From Candidatus Methanocrinis natronophilus (GTDB lineage Archaea > Halobacteriota > Methanosarcinia > Methanotrichales > Methanotrichaceae), in NCBI GenBank assembly GCA_029167045.1, contig JARFPK010000006.1:1-64000 (forward strand): 64,000 nt of DNA, given 5' to 3'. A model generated the notes under the pieces. That model had not been told where the DNA came from, did no database searches, and saw only the letters and a list, made by a program, of their open reading frames with translations. Of this stretch, positions 34,096 to 41,860 are shown in pieces. How positions within the stretch are numbered: the first letter of the stretch is position 1; each line of letters opens with the position of its first letter. The translations under genes and the position numbers were made by a program.

Positions 34096-35586
34096 TCAGC
34101 CCGTTATGAAGTTTCGTAGAAGGCCGGATATCGTCCGGGGGCGCGCCCTGGTCAGGGCGATCCCCGCCGATAGCCCTTTCCTCGCGAAGGAGCCCGAGAG
34201 GTGGAGGTCCCTCTTCGCCAGGCCCAAAGCCAGCCGGTCTATCTCGCCGTCCCCCATCCCTCCGAGGGTGAGGAGGGATGCCCGCCCCATCCGGTACTCC
34301 AGGCCGAACTCACGGCCCCAACGGCGGGGATAGGCGAGAAGGCCCTGCTTCGATACGTCACCGGCCGCGGCGGCCAGGGCGGCGACCTCCCCGGCCACTG
34401 GCGGGTTTGCGGTCAGAGATTGGAACTGAGGCGGAGGCGTTGGAGCAGGCGTTGGAGCTGGGTTGATGGTGATGGTCGTGTCACCAAACGAATCCCACTT
34501 TTCCTGAGTCCCATAATCCTGGCCTGCGATCCATACCCTTATCTGACTCTGTCCTAAATCAGCCGCTGAGGTCGTCCATGAGAACGTGTTGGTTTTGGTG
34601 TATCCGGTCATGGGGGCCCAGTAGTTTCCCGTCGCAGGTCCCCTCAGCCAGAACCTGTACCAGACGTTGCCCGGGACTCCGCCACTTGCGGTGGCCGTCA
34701 GAGTGATCGTCGTTCCCGCGTTCTGGGGTCCTGGCGGGTTTGCGGTCAGAGATTGGAACTGAGGCGGAGGCGTTGGAGCAGGCGTTGGAGCTGGGTTGAT
34801 GGTGATGGTCGTGTCACCAAACGAATCCCATTTCTCCTGAGTCCCATAATCCTGGCCTGCGATCCATACCCTTATCTGACTCTGTCCTAAATCAGCCGCT
34901 GAGGTCGTCCATGAGAACGTGTTAGTTTTGGTGTATCCGGTCATGGGGGCCCAGTAGTTTCCCGTCGCAGGTCCCCTCAGCCAGAACCTGTACCATATGT
35001 TGCCCGGGACTCCGCCACTTGCGGTGGCCGTCAGAGTGATCGTCGTTCCCGCGTTCTGGGGTCCTGGCGGGTTTGCGGTCAGAGATTGGAATTGGGGCAG
35101 AGGCGTTGGAGCAGGTGTTGGAGCCGGGTTGATGGTGACGGTCACGTCACCAAACGAATCCCACTTATCTTGAGTCCCATAATCCTGGCCTGCAATCCAC
35201 ACCCTGAGCTGGTTCAGTCCTAAATCAGCCTCTGAGGTCGTCCATGAGAACGTGTTGTTTTTAGTGTATCCGGTCATGGGAGCCCAATAGTTCCCTGTCG
35301 CAGGTCCCCTCAAAACGAACCTGTACCAGATGTTATCTGGCACTCCGCTCGAAGCAGTAGCTATCAGTGTGATCGTCGTTCCCGCGTTCTGGGGTCCTGA
35401 CGGGGTTGCGGTCAGAGACTGGAACTGGGGTGTATCGTTGGCTACCGCTCCTGTGATCGCGATAGCTCCAAGGACTAATAGCGTGATAGCCAATTGGGAT
35501 GCTATTCTATAAGAGCGCTTTGAGAAATCCAGGGGGACGGCTCTCAATCTCGCTCCGTATATTTTCTTGATAGATAATTCTTTCAT
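34096..35586 (-). CDS. Secreted protein with three near-identical 111-residue repeats and an unrelated C-terminal tail
   Basis: The 496-residue protein has an N-terminal hydrophobic signal (ASQLAITLLVLGAIAITGAVA at about 30-50) followed by three repeats of 111 residues. Each contains FQSLTA, QNAGTTITL, NIWYRFxLRGPATGNYWAPM, TFSWTTS and a Pro/Ala/Thr linker (PAPTPAPTP). The repeat looks like a bacterial Ig-like surface domain. A fourth repeat stops right after SLTANPP and is joined to about 100 residues of different composition (Ala/Arg/Leu-rich, no Pro linker). The tail may be a fusion caused by deletion. Likely a cell-surface or sheath protein. Confidence 0.75.
   Translation of the reverse strand: MKELSIKKIYGARLRAVPLDFSKRSYRIASQLAITLLVLGAIAITGAVANDTPQFQSLTATPSGPQNAGTTITLIATASSGVPDNIWYRFVLRGPATGNYWAPMTGYTKNNTFSWTTSEADLGLNQLRVWIAGQDYGTQDKWDSFGDVTVTINPAPTPAPTPLPQFQSLTANPPGPQNAGTTITLTATASGGVPGNIWYRFWLRGPATGNYWAPMTGYTKTNTFSWTTSAADLGQSQIRVWIAGQDYGTQEKWDSFGDTTITINPAPTPAPTPPPQFQSLTANPPGPQNAGTTITLTATASGGVPGNVWYRFWLRGPATGNYWAPMTGYTKTNTFSWTTSAADLGQSQIRVWIAGQDYGTQEKWDSFGDTTITINPAPTPAPTPPPQFQSLTANPPVAGEVAALAAAAGDVSKQGLLAYPRRWGREFGLEYRMGRASLLTLGGMGDGEIDRLALGLAKRDLHLSGSFARKGLSAGIALTRARPRTISGLLRNFITG
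34411..35410. repeat. Three tandem 333-bp repeats inside the surface-protein gene
   Basis: The same word (GGTCAGAGAT/C plus following sequence) recurs at 34411, 34744, 35077 and 35410, exactly 333 bp apart. The two units nearest the 3' end of the gene differ at only a few bases, and the unit nearest the signal peptide is more diverged. This in-frame array can expand or contract by recombination. Confidence 0.9.
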
Positions 35587-36399
35587 CTCGAATACCTCTC
35601 AGCCGTCGACATCTTTGTGAACCCTGATATATCTGCTCTTTGAATTAATGTGTTGATCTATGATTTTAAATAACTACTTTTCATATCAGACTTCTGTTGT
35701 ATAGAGTTTCCTTGAATAGCTTCATATGAACTCGATGTGAGCTCTGCGTACATACTCAATTTTTAATATACTATAAAAAAAAATTAATTCTGTTAAATGA
35801 AGGGGCAGCCATGATGAATAGACCATTTGCGGCCGTAGTTTCAGATTTTAGGCAGACACCAGGCCTGTATCCCGATGTTCCCCCAACGCTTGCCGCCAGA
35901 TCCCCCCCTCCTGAGACGCCCGTCGGGCGTTAGAGCGTCTTCGCGCATGGGTCTGCGGCCCCGCTACATTAACTGCGTCGGTTACGAAAACAGCTTGATC
36001 GATAGCGAATGTGGGCAGTTGGTGCCCTCTGACAAGGAGGCGCGGAGATTTTGTTGCGCATTTTTCCGGGCGGGATATTCCAGTTTTCGTTCTCTTCTCC
36101 GCGGCCTCGCATCTTAAGGACACATCGAAATGATGTTTTCGAGGATCGATACCGACCTTGCCGAGATGAAGACGGCGCTTAAGCCGAAACGGGATCATCT
36201 GACTGCGAGAAAATCTCTCTTCTGCTCGGATCCTGATCGATCGACTTTTCTGCCGCCATGGAGCCCATGTTCCCGCAGCCAAGAACGAGCCCGAGATCTT
36301 ATCGGAAGTTCCTGTCCGATGGGTGCCGAGGCCCGGAGCCTAACCGGGTCGCGCTCCGTTCCCTCCTCCGGGCTACATGGGGCGATTAGGGGTGTTATA
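35587..36399. other. Gene-poor region with AT-rich promoter zone and possible decayed mobile-element remnant
   Basis: 35600-35815 is AT-rich and includes the likely promoter of the repeat protein. From 35820 to the left end of TnpB copy 2 (36399) no convincing gene is present. A minus-strand frame of 144 codons (35848-36282) contains VGIDPRKHHFDVSL, which recalls the start of IS110-type DEDD transposases, but the rest does not continue the family and other frames are broken by stops. It is best seen as a decayed insertion or unannotated remnant. Confidence 0.35.
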
Positions 36400-36475
36400 G
36401 CGGCGTGGTGCAGGGGTAGAGAAAACCCCGGTCTTTAGGCCGGGGATGAATCGTACCCCGCCTTAAGCCATTAAT

Positions 36476-36487
36476 CTTTAAATACTA
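36476..36487 (+). promoter_or_regulatory. TATA-like box of tnpB copy 2
   Basis: CTTTAAATACTA ends 20 nt before the ATG at 36508. It is conserved in the other two copies (complement of roughly 209-220, and 48609-48620). Confidence 0.5.
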
Positions 36488-36507
36488 TAGCAGCATAAGT
36501 GAGTATA

Positions 36508-37638
36508 ATGCTTAAAGCCTTCAAATATAGGATCTATCCGACAAAAGCACAGCGGTCTAAGATGGAACAGACCTTGGAGCTGTGCAGATGGACCTATAAC
36601 GAGACTTTAGCATATCGGAAAAACTCTTTCGAACAAGAAGGCAAATCCATATCTAAGTATGAGACTCACTACTTGCTGCCAGAGTGGAAGAAGAACAAAC
36701 CAGAACTGACGGAGGTATTCTCTCAGACCCTCCAGAACGTCCAAGAACGGGTAGATCTGGCCTTTAAAGCGTTCTTCCGAAGGGTCAAAGCAGGAGAGAC
36801 CCCGGGGTATCCCAGGTTCAAGGGGAAAGGATGGTATGATTCGTTCACCTATCCCCAGCTGGGATTCAAACTGTTTTCCGGGAAGCTGCCCCTCTCCAAG
36901 ATCGGAGATGTCAAGATCAAGCTCCACCGACCCATCGAAGGCAAGATCAAGAGGTTAATCGTTCGGAGATCTTCGACCGGAAAATGGTTTGCCTGCTTCT
37001 CAGTGGAGATCGATGATCCTCCGAAGCCTCCCTGGAAAGATGGGTTGATGGCGGGCATCGATCTGGGGCTGGAGAGTTTCGCTACACTGTCCAACGGAGA
37101 GAAGATCGATAACCCACGGTTCTTTCGATCTGAGGAGAAGGCGTTGGCAATAGCTCAAAGACGACTATCCAAATATGAGAAGGGAACTCCTGAAAGGAGG
37201 AGAGCTCTCAAAGTTGTCCAGCGGACCCATGAGCGGATTGCCAACCGCAGATACGATTTTGCTCATCAAGTCAGTCACAACCTGGTCGAAAGGTTCGGGC
37301 TGATCGCTTTCGAGGATCTGAGTATCACGAAGATGCTTAAGAACCACTGCCTGGCTAAAAGCATATCAGACGCTGCCTGGAGGATGCTAGTGATAACCAC
37401 ATCGTACAAGGCTGAGAGCGCCGGTTCGATGGTGGTTCTAGTAGATCCTAGGAACACAAGTCAGCTATGTTCCAGGTGCGGTCTTAAAGTGCCGAAGTCG
37501 CTATCGGATCGGGTCCATGAATGTCCTCAATGCGGGCTGGTCATGGACCGTGACGAGAATGCGGCGATAAACCTTCTGAGACTGGGGCTACAGTCTCTGC
37601 CAAAAGCTAGAAGCTCCGCCGTTCAGGGCGGGGAGTAG
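36508..37638 (+). CDS. tnpB: TnpB, RNA-guided DNA endonuclease family (intact copy)
   Basis: The 376-residue protein is full length for the family. It has the N-terminal HTH/WED region (MLKAFKYRIYPTKAQ), then RuvC-I GIDLGLE with Asp185, RuvC-II AFEDLSI with Glu269, a zinc finger with Cys321/Cys324 and Cys339/Cys342, and RuvC-III DRDENAAIN (Asp347/Asp349). All catalytic and zinc residues are kept, so it should be active. Family members cut DNA next to a TAM using an RNA from the element's right end. ATG 36508 is chosen over a GTG three codons upstream because all three copies share MLKAF and the TATA spacing. Confidence 0.93.
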   Translation: MLKAFKYRIYPTKAQRSKMEQTLELCRWTYNETLAYRKNSFEQEGKSISKYETHYLLPEWKKNKPELTEVFSQTLQNVQERVDLAFKAFFRRVKAGETPGYPRFKGKGWYDSFTYPQLGFKLFSGKLPLSKIGDVKIKLHRPIEGKIKRLIVRRSSTGKWFACFSVEIDDPPKPPWKDGLMAGIDLGLESFATLSNGEKIDNPRFFRSEEKALAIAQRRLSKYEKGTPERRRALKVVQRTHERIANRRYDFAHQVSHNLVERFGLIAFEDLSITKMLKNHCLAKSISDAAWRMLVITTSYKAESAGSMVVLVDPRNTSQLCSRCGLKVPKSLSDRVHECPQCGLVMDRDENAAINLLRLGLQSLPKARSSAVQGGE

Positions 37639-37662
37639 TCACGTTAACCGCTCAGTTTCTAT
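37540..37662 (+). ncRNA. Predicted right-end (omega/re) RNA of TnpB copy 2 with guide
   Basis: By family knowledge the guide RNA of TnpB comes from the 3' end of tnpB and the right end, with about 16-20 nt of flanking DNA as guide. Here the right end has the hairpin CTCCGCC-GTTC-AGGGCGGGG just before TAGTCAC; the guide would start at 37643. The 5' limit given is approximate. Confidence 0.4.
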
Positions 37663-37787
37663 CCGTCCCCTCCACCTGATGGGCCGACGATGCTCGTGCG
37701 CATCCACACCAGCCAAGATGCCCATGAGGAGAAAACATAAATTCTTATGAAGCCCTCCTTGGATGATCAGAACCCTCTGGTGATTCG

Positions 37788-38105
37788 ATGACGATTCCAC
37801 TCGAACGCCGCCCCACCCTGGAGGAGATCCTCCAGATCCTCAGAGATGAGATGCCGGACCTCTCGAGCCGCTACAAGGTGAGATCCCTGGGGATCTTCGG
37901 CTCTTATGCCCGGGGCGAAGCGGATGAGGTGAGCGACATCGACCTGCTGGTGGATCTGGAGGATGAATCCCTCTCCCTTATGGAGTTCATCGCCCTGGAA
38001 AACCACTTATCTGACCTTCTGGGAGCCAAGGTGGACCTGGTGGAGAGAAGCGCCCTCAAGCCCGCCATAGGCCGCCGGATCCTGGAGGAGGTCAAAGCGA
38101 TATGA
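37788..38105 (+). CDS. mntA: MntA-type nucleotidyltransferase antitoxin
   Basis: The 105-residue minimal nucleotidyltransferase has the signature GSYARGEADEVSDIDLLV (Gly38-Ser39, Asp50, Asp52) and a third acidic residue in KVDLVE. MntA proteins neutralise the partner HepT toxin by adding AMP to a tyrosine. The stop overlaps the hepT start by 4 bp (ATGA). All catalytic residues look intact. A TATA-like patch (ACATAAATTC) near 37733 lies upstream. It is placed just after the TnpB element, consistent with an accessory locus. Confidence 0.92.
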   Translation: MTIPLERRPTLEEILQILRDEMPDLSSRYKVRSLGIFGSYARGEADEVSDIDLLVDLEDESLSLMEFIALENHLSDLLGAKVDLVERSALKPAIGRRILEEVKAI

Positions 38106-38428
38106 GGAAGGGAACTCGGGTGTATACGGACTACCTCCGGGATATCCTCTATGCGGCAGAGAGGGCGGAAGGCTTCATCGAGGGGATGGATTTTTCGGCC
38201 TTCGAAGCAGACGAGAAGACCTGTTTTGCCGTCGTTAGAGCCCTTGAGATCGTGGGCGAGGCCACAAAGAAGATACCTCCTGAGGTGCGCCAGATATACC
38301 CCGAACTTCCCTGGCGTGAGATGGCGGGGATGCGAGACAAGCTGAGCCATGACTACTTCGGGGTGGACCTTTGGCGGGTATTTGAAACCGTCTGCCGAGA
38401 TATTCCGCCCTTGCGTGCATCTCTCTAA
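38102..38428 (+). CDS. hepT: HepT-like ribonuclease toxin (DUF86)
   Basis: The 108-residue HEPN-fold protein has the RX4HXY motif: Arg78, His83 and Tyr85 in RDKLSHDYF. HepT cleaves RNA and is held inactive when MntA AMPylates the motif Tyr. Gene order antitoxin-then-toxin with ATGA coupling is normal for this pair. The catalytic motif is complete, so the system may be functional. A 13-bp tandem repeat array begins 33 bp after its stop. Confidence 0.92.
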   Translation: MRKGTRVYTDYLRDILYAAERAEGFIEGMDFSAFEADEKTCFAVVRALEIVGEATKKIPPEVRQIYPELPWREMAGMRDKLSHDYFGVDLWRVFETVCRDIPPLRASL

Positions 38429-38460
38429 GATATGATTAGGGATCTCGACAATGATAAATG

Positions 38461-38587
38461 CTCCTGAAATATCCTCCTGAAATATCCTCCTGAAATATCC
38501 TCCTGAAATATCCTCCTGAAATATCCTCCTGAAATATCCTCCTGAAATATCCTCCTGAAATATCCTCCTGAAATATCCTCCTGAAAT
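38461..38587. repeat. 13-bp minisatellite, 9 full copies plus a partial tenth
   Basis: The unit CTCCTGAAATATC is repeated head-to-tail without change at 38461, 38474, 38487 and so on to 38565, then a tenth copy at 38578 keeps the first 10 bases. There are no spacers, so it is not CRISPR. It lies between hepT and rlmE. The perfect identity suggests recent slippage or recombination; length probably varies between strains. Confidence 0.97.
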
Positions 38588-38668
38588 CCCAAGGATCAGC
38601 CGTAATATCCGGGACCGACCCGGTCGATTTTTTGCATTTTTTCGATCTTCTTCGATTCTAACCGCAGC

Positions 38669-38679
38669 CCTTTATTACC
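38669..38679 (+). promoter_or_regulatory. TATA-like box of rlmE
   Basis: CCTTTATTACC ends 21 nt before the base preceding the ATG at 38701, fitting a leaderless transcript that starts at or next to the start codon. Confidence 0.5.
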
Positions 38680-38700
38680 TTGGGCTGAAAACCCAGAGCG

Positions 38701-39462
38701 ATGGCCAGGGATCAAAAAGACTACTTCTACCGTAGGGCCAAGGCCGAGGGGTACCGGGCCCGGTCGGCCTTCAAGCTCCAGCAGATAAACAAGAGGTTCC
38801 GGCTGATCCGGAGGGGGGACGCCGTCCTCGACCTGGGCGCCGCCCCCGGCGGCTGGCTCCAGGTGGCAAAGGAGATCTCGGGGGGGAGAGTCGTCGGGGT
38901 CGACCTCCTCGGTATCGATCCCATCGATGGTGTGACGACGATCAAGGCCGACATCACCGCCCCGGAGACGCGGGAGCTGATCCGGGACGCCCTCGGCGGG
39001 AATGCCGACGTCGTCATCTGCGACGCCGCCCCGAACCTCTCGGGGAACTGGACCCTCGACCACGCGCGGTCGATAGACCTATCCCGGTCGGCCCTCCGGG
39101 TGGCGGAGGAGACCCTCAGGCCCGGGGGAAACTTCCTCGTCAAGGTCTTCCAGGGGGACACCTTCTTGGATTACCTATCGGAGGTGAGGGGCAACTTCAG
39201 AAGGGCCCAGTCCCACTCTCCCGCAGCATCCCGGAAGGAGAGCGCCGAGATGTACGTCGTCGGTCAGGGGTTCTATCGGCCGCCGGTGAAGGTGGGGGAT
39301 GTTTTGGACCTTTTGATCGTCGGCGTCGGAAAATCCGGGGACGGGTTCGGCGAGGTGGAGGGGTTTCGGATCTTCGTTTCGGGTTCGTCCCCGGGGAAGA
39401 GAGTTAGGGTGAGGATAGGATCGATAAGGTCCGGCTCTGCCATCGGGTCTCCCGAGAGCTGA
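38701..39462 (+). CDS. rlmE: 23S rRNA 2'-O-methyltransferase RlmE (FtsJ) with C-terminal TRAM domain
   Basis: The 253-residue protein has the FtsJ/RrmJ methyltransferase fold. SAM-binding motif LDLGAAPGGWLQVA lies near residues 40-53, with catalytic Lys in RSAFKL, Asp in ICDAAPN, Lys in FLVKVFQG and Glu in RKESAEMYVV (K-D-K-E tetrad). The last ~55 residues form a TRAM RNA-binding domain, an archaeal addition. It methylates the 2'-OH of a U in 23S rRNA helix 92. It is followed at 18 bp by the phosphomannomutase open frame but that gene probably has its own promoter. Confidence 0.94.
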   Translation: MARDQKDYFYRRAKAEGYRARSAFKLQQINKRFRLIRRGDAVLDLGAAPGGWLQVAKEISGGRVVGVDLLGIDPIDGVTTIKADITAPETRELIRDALGGNADVVICDAAPNLSGNWTLDHARSIDLSRSALRVAEETLRPGGNFLVKVFQGDTFLDYLSEVRGNFRRAQSHSPAASRKESAEMYVVGQGFYRPPVKVGDVLDLLIVGVGKSGDGFGEVEGFRIFVSGSSPGKRVRVRIGSIRSGSAIGSPES

Positions 39463-39499
39463 AAGCCCCTCGGAGAAGGGATGGAGCCGTTTTCGAAAA

Positions 39500-39512
39500 C
39501 TATTTTACATAT
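39500..39512 (+). promoter_or_regulatory. TATA-like box of the phosphomannomutase gene
   Basis: CTATTTTACATAT, preceded by a BRE-like CGAAAA, ends 19 nt before the GTG at 39532. This argues for that GTG rather than the ATG at 39481. Confidence 0.5.
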
Positions 39513-39531
39513 TCCCTCCGCCTTATTTGAT

Positions 39532-40842
39532 GTGACAGTCTTCAGAGCTTATGACGTGCGAGGCGTCTACGGGACGGAGCTTACCGATGATATCGCCCGG
39601 AAAGTGGGCAGAGCTCTGGGGTCGTATCTCCCCGGCGGCCGAATCGCCCTCGGAAGGGATACGAGGGTGAGCGGCCCCGAGGTGGAGAGGGCATTTTTGG
39701 AGGGGGTCTTGTCGACGGGCTGCCCCGTCGAGAGATACGGAGTCCTACCGATTTCGATGATCGGCTTTGAGACCTGGAAGGGGGGGTACAACGCGGCAGC
39801 CTACATCTCCGCCTCCCACAACCCCCCCGAGTACAACGGCATCAGGTTCAGGACCAGCGAGGGTTACGGGATGCTCTACCACGAGACGGAGATGATGGAC
39901 CTCTACGAAAGGGAGGAGTTCCTGGAGGGCGAAGGCAAACTGACGGACCGATCCCCCGACGACGCCATCCTCAGGTACGCCGACTACGTCGAAGGAAAGC
40001 TCGCCTTCGACCGACCCCTCCGGATCGTCCTGGACATGGGAAACGGCGCCGCCTGCGGCACCTTCCCCCTCTACCAGAGACTGGGATTCGACTGTAGGGT
40101 GACGAACGACAGCCCTGACGGCCTCTTCCCCGGTCGCGGCCCCGCCCCCACCGAGGAGTCCCTCCGGGAGGCGGCGAAGATGGTGGTGGCGGAGGGGGCA
40201 GACTACGGCGTCGGCTTCGACCCCGACGCCGACCGGGGGCTTGTCATCGACGACCGGGGCAGGATCGTCCCCCCCGAGAAGGTGGCGGTGATCCTGGCAA
40301 AGGAGAGGTACCGACCCGGCGACAGGGTGGTGGCAGGCTTCGACTGCTCCATGATCCTGGAGAGGGAGCTTTTACCTATGGGGATCGAGGTGATCCGGGA
40401 GAGGGTCGGAGACGTCTTCATCGCCAACCGGGTCAAGAGAGAGGGGGCGGTCATCGGCGTAGAGAGATCCGCCCACCTATTCCTCCCGGAGTTTCAGCTC
40501 TCCGACGACCCCTTCGCCATGTCCCTCGCCCTCGGCGAGGTGATATCGAGAGGAGAGAGGCTCTCGGACCTCTCCGACGCCATCCCCGACTACCCCTACG
40601 TCCAGAAGAGCATCCGGATAGTGGGGTCGGCGGCCGATCTCATGAGACGGCTCGAGGGGGACCTGGCATCCCTGGAGCCCGACACCACCGACGGCCTCAA
40701 GATCACCGCCGAGGATTATACAGTCCTCATCAGACCCTCCAACACCCAGCCCCTCATCAGGCTCTACGTGGAGACGGCGGGTGGCGCCGCCGACGAGCTC
40801 GTCGATAGGTTCGAGAAGCTCATAAAAGGGGCGGCAAAATGA
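39532..40842 (+). CDS. Phosphomannomutase/phosphoglucomutase
   Basis: It interconverts hexose 1- and 6-phosphates, supplying sugar nucleotides for glycosylation. The protein has about 436 residues from the GTG start (VFRAYDVRGVYG). The phosphoserine loop SASHNPPEYNG, metal-binding DPDADRG, sugar-binding region (GVERSAHLFLPEF in place of the usual GEESGH) and phosphate-binding RPSNTQPLIRLYVE are visible. The altered sugar-binding loop (Arg-Ser-Ala-His) may change specificity. The longer frame begins at ATG 39481, inside the predicted promoter. It is followed by a glycosyltransferase gene on the same strand. Confidence 0.9.
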   Translation: MTVFRAYDVRGVYGTELTDDIARKVGRALGSYLPGGRIALGRDTRVSGPEVERAFLEGVLSTGCPVERYGVLPISMIGFETWKGGYNAAAYISASHNPPEYNGIRFRTSEGYGMLYHETEMMDLYEREEFLEGEGKLTDRSPDDAILRYADYVEGKLAFDRPLRIVLDMGNGAACGTFPLYQRLGFDCRVTNDSPDGLFPGRGPAPTEESLREAAKMVVAEGADYGVGFDPDADRGLVIDDRGRIVPPEKVAVILAKERYRPGDRVVAGFDCSMILERELLPMGIEVIRERVGDVFIANRVKREGAVIGVERSAHLFLPEFQLSDDPFAMSLALGEVISRGERLSDLSDAIPDYPYVQKSIRIVGSAADLMRRLEGDLASLEPDTTDGLKITAEDYTVLIRPSNTQPLIRLYVETAGGAADELVDRFEKLIKGAAK

Positions 40843-40935
40843 GGAAGTGAGGAAACCCAGAAGATGAAAGAGCCTTCGACGACCGACCAGCGAAGACCTA
40901 CCGCCATATCCTGGCCAGAAGGGAGCTGATAGACA

Positions 40936-41853
40936 TTGACCACCAGAGACGTCTGCATCCTGATCCCCACCCTCAACGAGGAGGACGCCATCGCCGGGGT
41001 TATCGGCGAGTTCCGGCAGATGGGCTTCTCCGACATCCTCGTCATCGACGGCAATAGCCGCGACAGAACCCGCGAGCTCGCCGAGGGAGCCGGGGCGAGG
41101 GTCGTCGTCCAGAGCGGCCACGGGAAGGGTCAGGCCCTGAAAGAGGCCTTCGACCTCATCGAGGCCGAGTACATAGTGATGATCGACGGCGACGGGACTT
41201 ACCTTCCCTCCGAGGTGGGCCTACTCCTCGATCCCGTCTTCGCTGGTAAGGCTGACCACGTCACGGGAAACCGGTTCGCAAACCTCCAGGAGGGGGCCCT
41301 GACCCGGCTCAATTCCGCAGGGAACAAACTGATCAACTTCTTCTTCCGGCTGATCTACACCGTCCCCTTGAACGACATCCTCACCGGGTACCGGGCCTTC
41401 AGCCGTCTGGGTGTCGAACGGCTAGACCTCACCATGGCGGGCTTTGAGATCGAGACGGAGATGACCGTCGACAGCGTCAAGAAGGGGCTCGTCATAGCCG
41501 AGGTCCCCATAACCTACCGGGCGAGGACGACCGGAACGAAGACGAAGCTCAACCCCTTCATGGACGGGGCGAGGATCATCGCCACCATCTATCGGATGGC
41601 CAAGACCCACAACCCTCTCTTCTACTTCGGTCTGATGGGTTTTCTCTTCGGGATGGCGGGATTCATCCTTGGCCTCTACGTCGCTAACGAGTGGTTCACC
41701 ACCCGGACGGAGCATATACCCCTGACGATCCTGACCGCCCTTCTGATAATCGTCGGATTCCAGCTATTCTTTCTGGGGATCCTCGGAGACGCCGTAGCCT
41801 CGATGCACAGGGAGGTCTTGCGCGAGATCTACAGGAACCGAAAGGAGAGATGA
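40936..41853 (+). CDS. aglJ: Family 2 glycosyltransferase, AglJ-like (dolichyl-phosphate sugar transferase)
   Basis: The 305-residue protein has an N-terminal GT-A domain (ILIPTLNEEDAIAGVI; the DGDG metal motif at residues 84-87; DILTGYRAFSR acceptor region) and two C-terminal membrane helices (LFYFGLMGFLFGMAGFILGL and LTILTALLIIVGFQLFFLGI). This architecture matches AglJ, which adds the first sugar to dolichol phosphate in archaeal protein N-glycosylation, including S-layer glycoproteins. The start is TTG at 40936 with GGAG 10 nt upstream; no ATG fits the family start. It is downstream of phosphomannomutase, consistent with a glycosylation role. Confidence 0.85.
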   Translation: MTTRDVCILIPTLNEEDAIAGVIGEFRQMGFSDILVIDGNSRDRTRELAEGAGARVVVQSGHGKGQALKEAFDLIEAEYIVMIDGDGTYLPSEVGLLLDPVFAGKADHVTGNRFANLQEGALTRLNSAGNKLINFFFRLIYTVPLNDILTGYRAFSRLGVERLDLTMAGFEIETEMTVDSVKKGLVIAEVPITYRARTTGTKTKLNPFMDGARIIATIYRMAKTHNPLFYFGLMGFLFGMAGFILGLYVANEWFTTRTEHIPLTILTALLIIVGFQLFFLGILGDAVASMHREVLREIYRNRKER

Positions 41854-41860
41854 GGGCTCA

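Larger units (their letters stand above)
36400..37642 (+). mobile_element. IS605/IS1341-type TnpB element, copy 2 (complete)
   Basis: The element runs from the left-end hairpin (outer stem 36402-36409 with 36455-36462; inner stem CCCCGG 36426-36431 with CCGGGG 36440-36445), through tnpB, to the right-end hairpin CTCCGCC...GGCGGGGAG and the terminal TAGTCAC at 37642. It is flanked on the left by TTATAG. Boundaries are inferred by comparing the three copies. There is no tnpA. The bases after 37642 (GTTAACCGCTCAG...) would form the guide of its right-end RNA. Confidence 0.85.

Noticed and set aside
35848-36282. 144-codon minus-strand frame as a real gene
   Set aside because: Apart from a short IS110-like motif the sequence is Arg-rich and lacks the rest of the family; start context is poor.
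38461-38587. 13-bp array considered as a CRISPR
   Set aside because: Units are contiguous with no spacers, far shorter than CRISPR repeats, and no cas genes are nearby.
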